This document shows positions 6,024-6,768 of a stretch of 6,768 nt of DNA, piece after piece. Numbering within the stretch: the first letter of the stretch is position 1; each line of letters starts with the position of its first letter. The position numbers were made by a program, and so were the translations under genes. The DNA is from an uncultured Gammaproteobacteria bacterium (GTDB lineage: Bacteria > Pseudomonadota > Gammaproteobacteria > GCA-002705445 > GCA-002716945): NCBI GenBank assembly GCA_913041865.1, contig CAJWIW010000052.1:1-6768 (forward strand). The letters are read 5' to 3'. Under the pieces are notes generated by a model, which was not told where the DNA came from, did not search any database, and saw only the letters and a list, made by a program, of their open reading frames with translations.

Positions 6024-6768
6024 ATGTGTGGTATCGTAGCAGTATATGGTGAGAGTGCAGTTGTTCATGATATCTATGAAGCGCTAACTGTATTACAACA
6101 CAGAGGTCAAGATGCGTCTGGGATTCTAACCAACGATGGTGGTAAAATATTACTTCGAAAATCTCTGGGTTTGGTAAGAGACGGATTTGAAAAAAAGCAT
6201 ATCGAGAGATTACGTGGCCATACTGGCATTGGTCATGTGAGATATCCGACAGCTGGTTTTGCTGAGAGTTCCGCTGAAGCTCAGCCGTTTTATGTGAACT
6301 CTCCTTACGGTATTTCGTTGGCCCACAACGGCAACCTTACCAATACGGCTAAGTTAAAGCAGGAAGTATTTGAGTCGGATCTTCGTCACATTAACACTAC
6401 ATCTGACTCTGAAGTATTAGTTAACGTCTTGGCGCATGAACTTCATGAAGAGGGTAAATTAGTACCAACTCCTGACGATATTTTTAACGCCTTAGAGCGA
6501 GTTTATAAGCGTATCGAAGGTGGTTATGCGGTAGTTGCCTTGATTACTGGCTACGGTATTTTAGCGTTCCGTGACCCAGATGGTATTCGCCCCCTTATCT
6601 ATGGTTCGAAAGAAACTGAGAATGGTACGGAATACATGGTGGCAAATCCAAATCAACGGGCAATATTACATTTCGCTACAACATGGGAACGAAAATGGGG
6701 AGAATCAACTGCATTTTTAAAACAAATACAAGATACACTAAAAAGTAGAAGGTGGAGAACTCTACTTT
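6024..6768 (+). CDS. purF: Amidophosphoribosyltransferase, glutaminase half only; homology breaks near codon 207, 3' end off the window
   Basis: PurF transfers glutamine-derived ammonia to PRPP to form phosphoribosylamine, the first committed step of purine synthesis. The ATG at 6024 gives MCGIVAV, exposing the nucleophile C2 after Met removal. The Ntn glutaminase landmarks are LQHRGQDASG (24-33), GHVRYPTAG (70-78, with R73), LAHNGNLTN (99-107, oxyanion N102-G103), INTTSDSE (123-130, with D128) and FRDPDGIRPL (182-191), ending with EYMVA (203-207). The family then continues with an SES-x-AL type segment, but here residues 208-248 are unrelated (NPNQRAILHF onward), although still open. The phosphoribosyltransferase half with the PRPP loop is not in the window. 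Codons 64-207 are richer in G+C and use CGT/CGC for Arg, unlike the upstream genes. It is either a chimeric sequence or a disrupted purF; the first 207 codons are certain purF. Confidence 0.9.
   Translation, partial: MCGIVAVYGESAVVHDIYEALTVLQHRGQDASGILTNDGGKILLRKSLGLVRDGFEKKHIERLRGHTGIGHVRYPTAGFAESSAEAQPFYVNSPYGISLAHNGNLTNTAKLKQEVFESDLRHINTTSDSEVLVNVLAHELHEEGKLVPTPDDIFNALERVYKRIEGGYAVVALITGYGILAFRDPDGIRPLIYGSKETENGTEYMVANPNQRAILHFATTWERKWGESTAFLKQIQDTLKSRRWRTLL
6645..6768 (+). other. Non-homologous 3' tail replacing the expected purF sequence
   Basis: These 124 bases follow the last recognisable PurF residue (A207, codon 6642-6644). They stay open in the purF frame (NPNQRAILHF, then TTWERKWGESTAFLKQIQ and so on) but match nothing I recognise in PurF or any other family. 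Both the tail's lower G+C and its AGA/AGG arginine codons differ from the block just upstream. It may be foreign sequence joined by assembly or amplification error, or an insertion boundary. The tail is too short to assign a function. Confidence 0.6.
6742..6768. repeat. Perfect 8-bp inverted repeat (hairpin) at the right edge
   Basis: AAAGTAGA (6742-6749) and TCTACTTT (6761-6768) are exact reverse complements separated by 11 nt (6750-6760). The right arm ends on the last base of the window, so the stem may extend further. The stem is AT-rich and inside the open frame. On the minus strand it would be followed by a short T run, but it is too weak to call a terminator. Confidence 0.6.

Noticed and set aside
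6742..6768. Rho-independent terminator or recombination (attC-like) site from the terminal hairpin
   Set aside because: The stem has only two G/C pairs in eight, no following T run is visible on the + strand, and no conserved attC core sequence is present.
1..6768. CRISPR array, tRNA/rRNA genes, insertion sequence or toxin-antitoxin pair
   Set aside because: No spaced direct repeats, no cloverleaf-like or rRNA sequence, and no transposase-like protein were seen; nearly every base belongs to a housekeeping gene.

Overview
The window is about 6.8 kb of AT-rich bacterial DNA (roughly one third G+C outside the last gene). Nine genes, all on the + strand, are packed almost without gaps: truA (3' end only), trpF, trpB, trpA, accD, folC, a small SPOR-domain gene in the dedD position, cvpA, and the 5' part of purF. 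This is the classic truA/trpF-trpB-trpA-accD-folC-dedD-cvpA-purF neighbourhood of gamma- and betaproteobacteria. The low G+C, AGA-dominated arginine codons, abundant Lys/Asn/Ile, overlapping genes and missing intergenic space suggest a streamlined marine gammaproteobacterium of the SAR86 type. That placement is inferred from composition, gene order and protein character; no marker gene was compared.

Layout. Bases 2-283 hold the C-terminal 93 residues of TruA (tRNA pseudouridine synthase). A 36-nt gap (284-319) follows and is the only real intergenic space. Then come trpF (320-961), trpB (965-2167) and trpA (2164-2967), which give the last steps of tryptophan synthesis except indole-glycerol-phosphate synthase. 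Next are accD (2964-3836), folC (3820-5112), a 142-residue single-pass SPOR protein (5105-5533), cvpA (5530-6021, GTG start) and purF (from 6024, running off the right edge). From trpF to purF, junctions range from a 3-nt gap to a 17-nt overlap. The genes are therefore probably co-transcribed and translationally coupled, tying amino-acid, fatty-acid, folate and purine synthesis to cell-envelope and division proteins. Few starts have a convincing Shine-Dalgarno sequence.

The genes up to cvpA look ordinary and intact, with their expected catalytic residues. The anomaly is at the right end. PurF is recognisable for about 207 codons, then homology stops abruptly at about 6645, although the frame stays open to the edge. 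The middle of purF (about 6213-6644) is richer in G+C (about 43%) and uses CGT/CGC arginine codons unlike its neighbours. The last 27 bases form a perfect 8-bp inverted repeat. The simplest reading is a chimeric assembly or amplification join; a real recombination or insertion in purF is the more interesting alternative. I see no new defence, mobile or regulatory system, no CRISPR array, no tRNA or rRNA, and no convincing trp attenuator.
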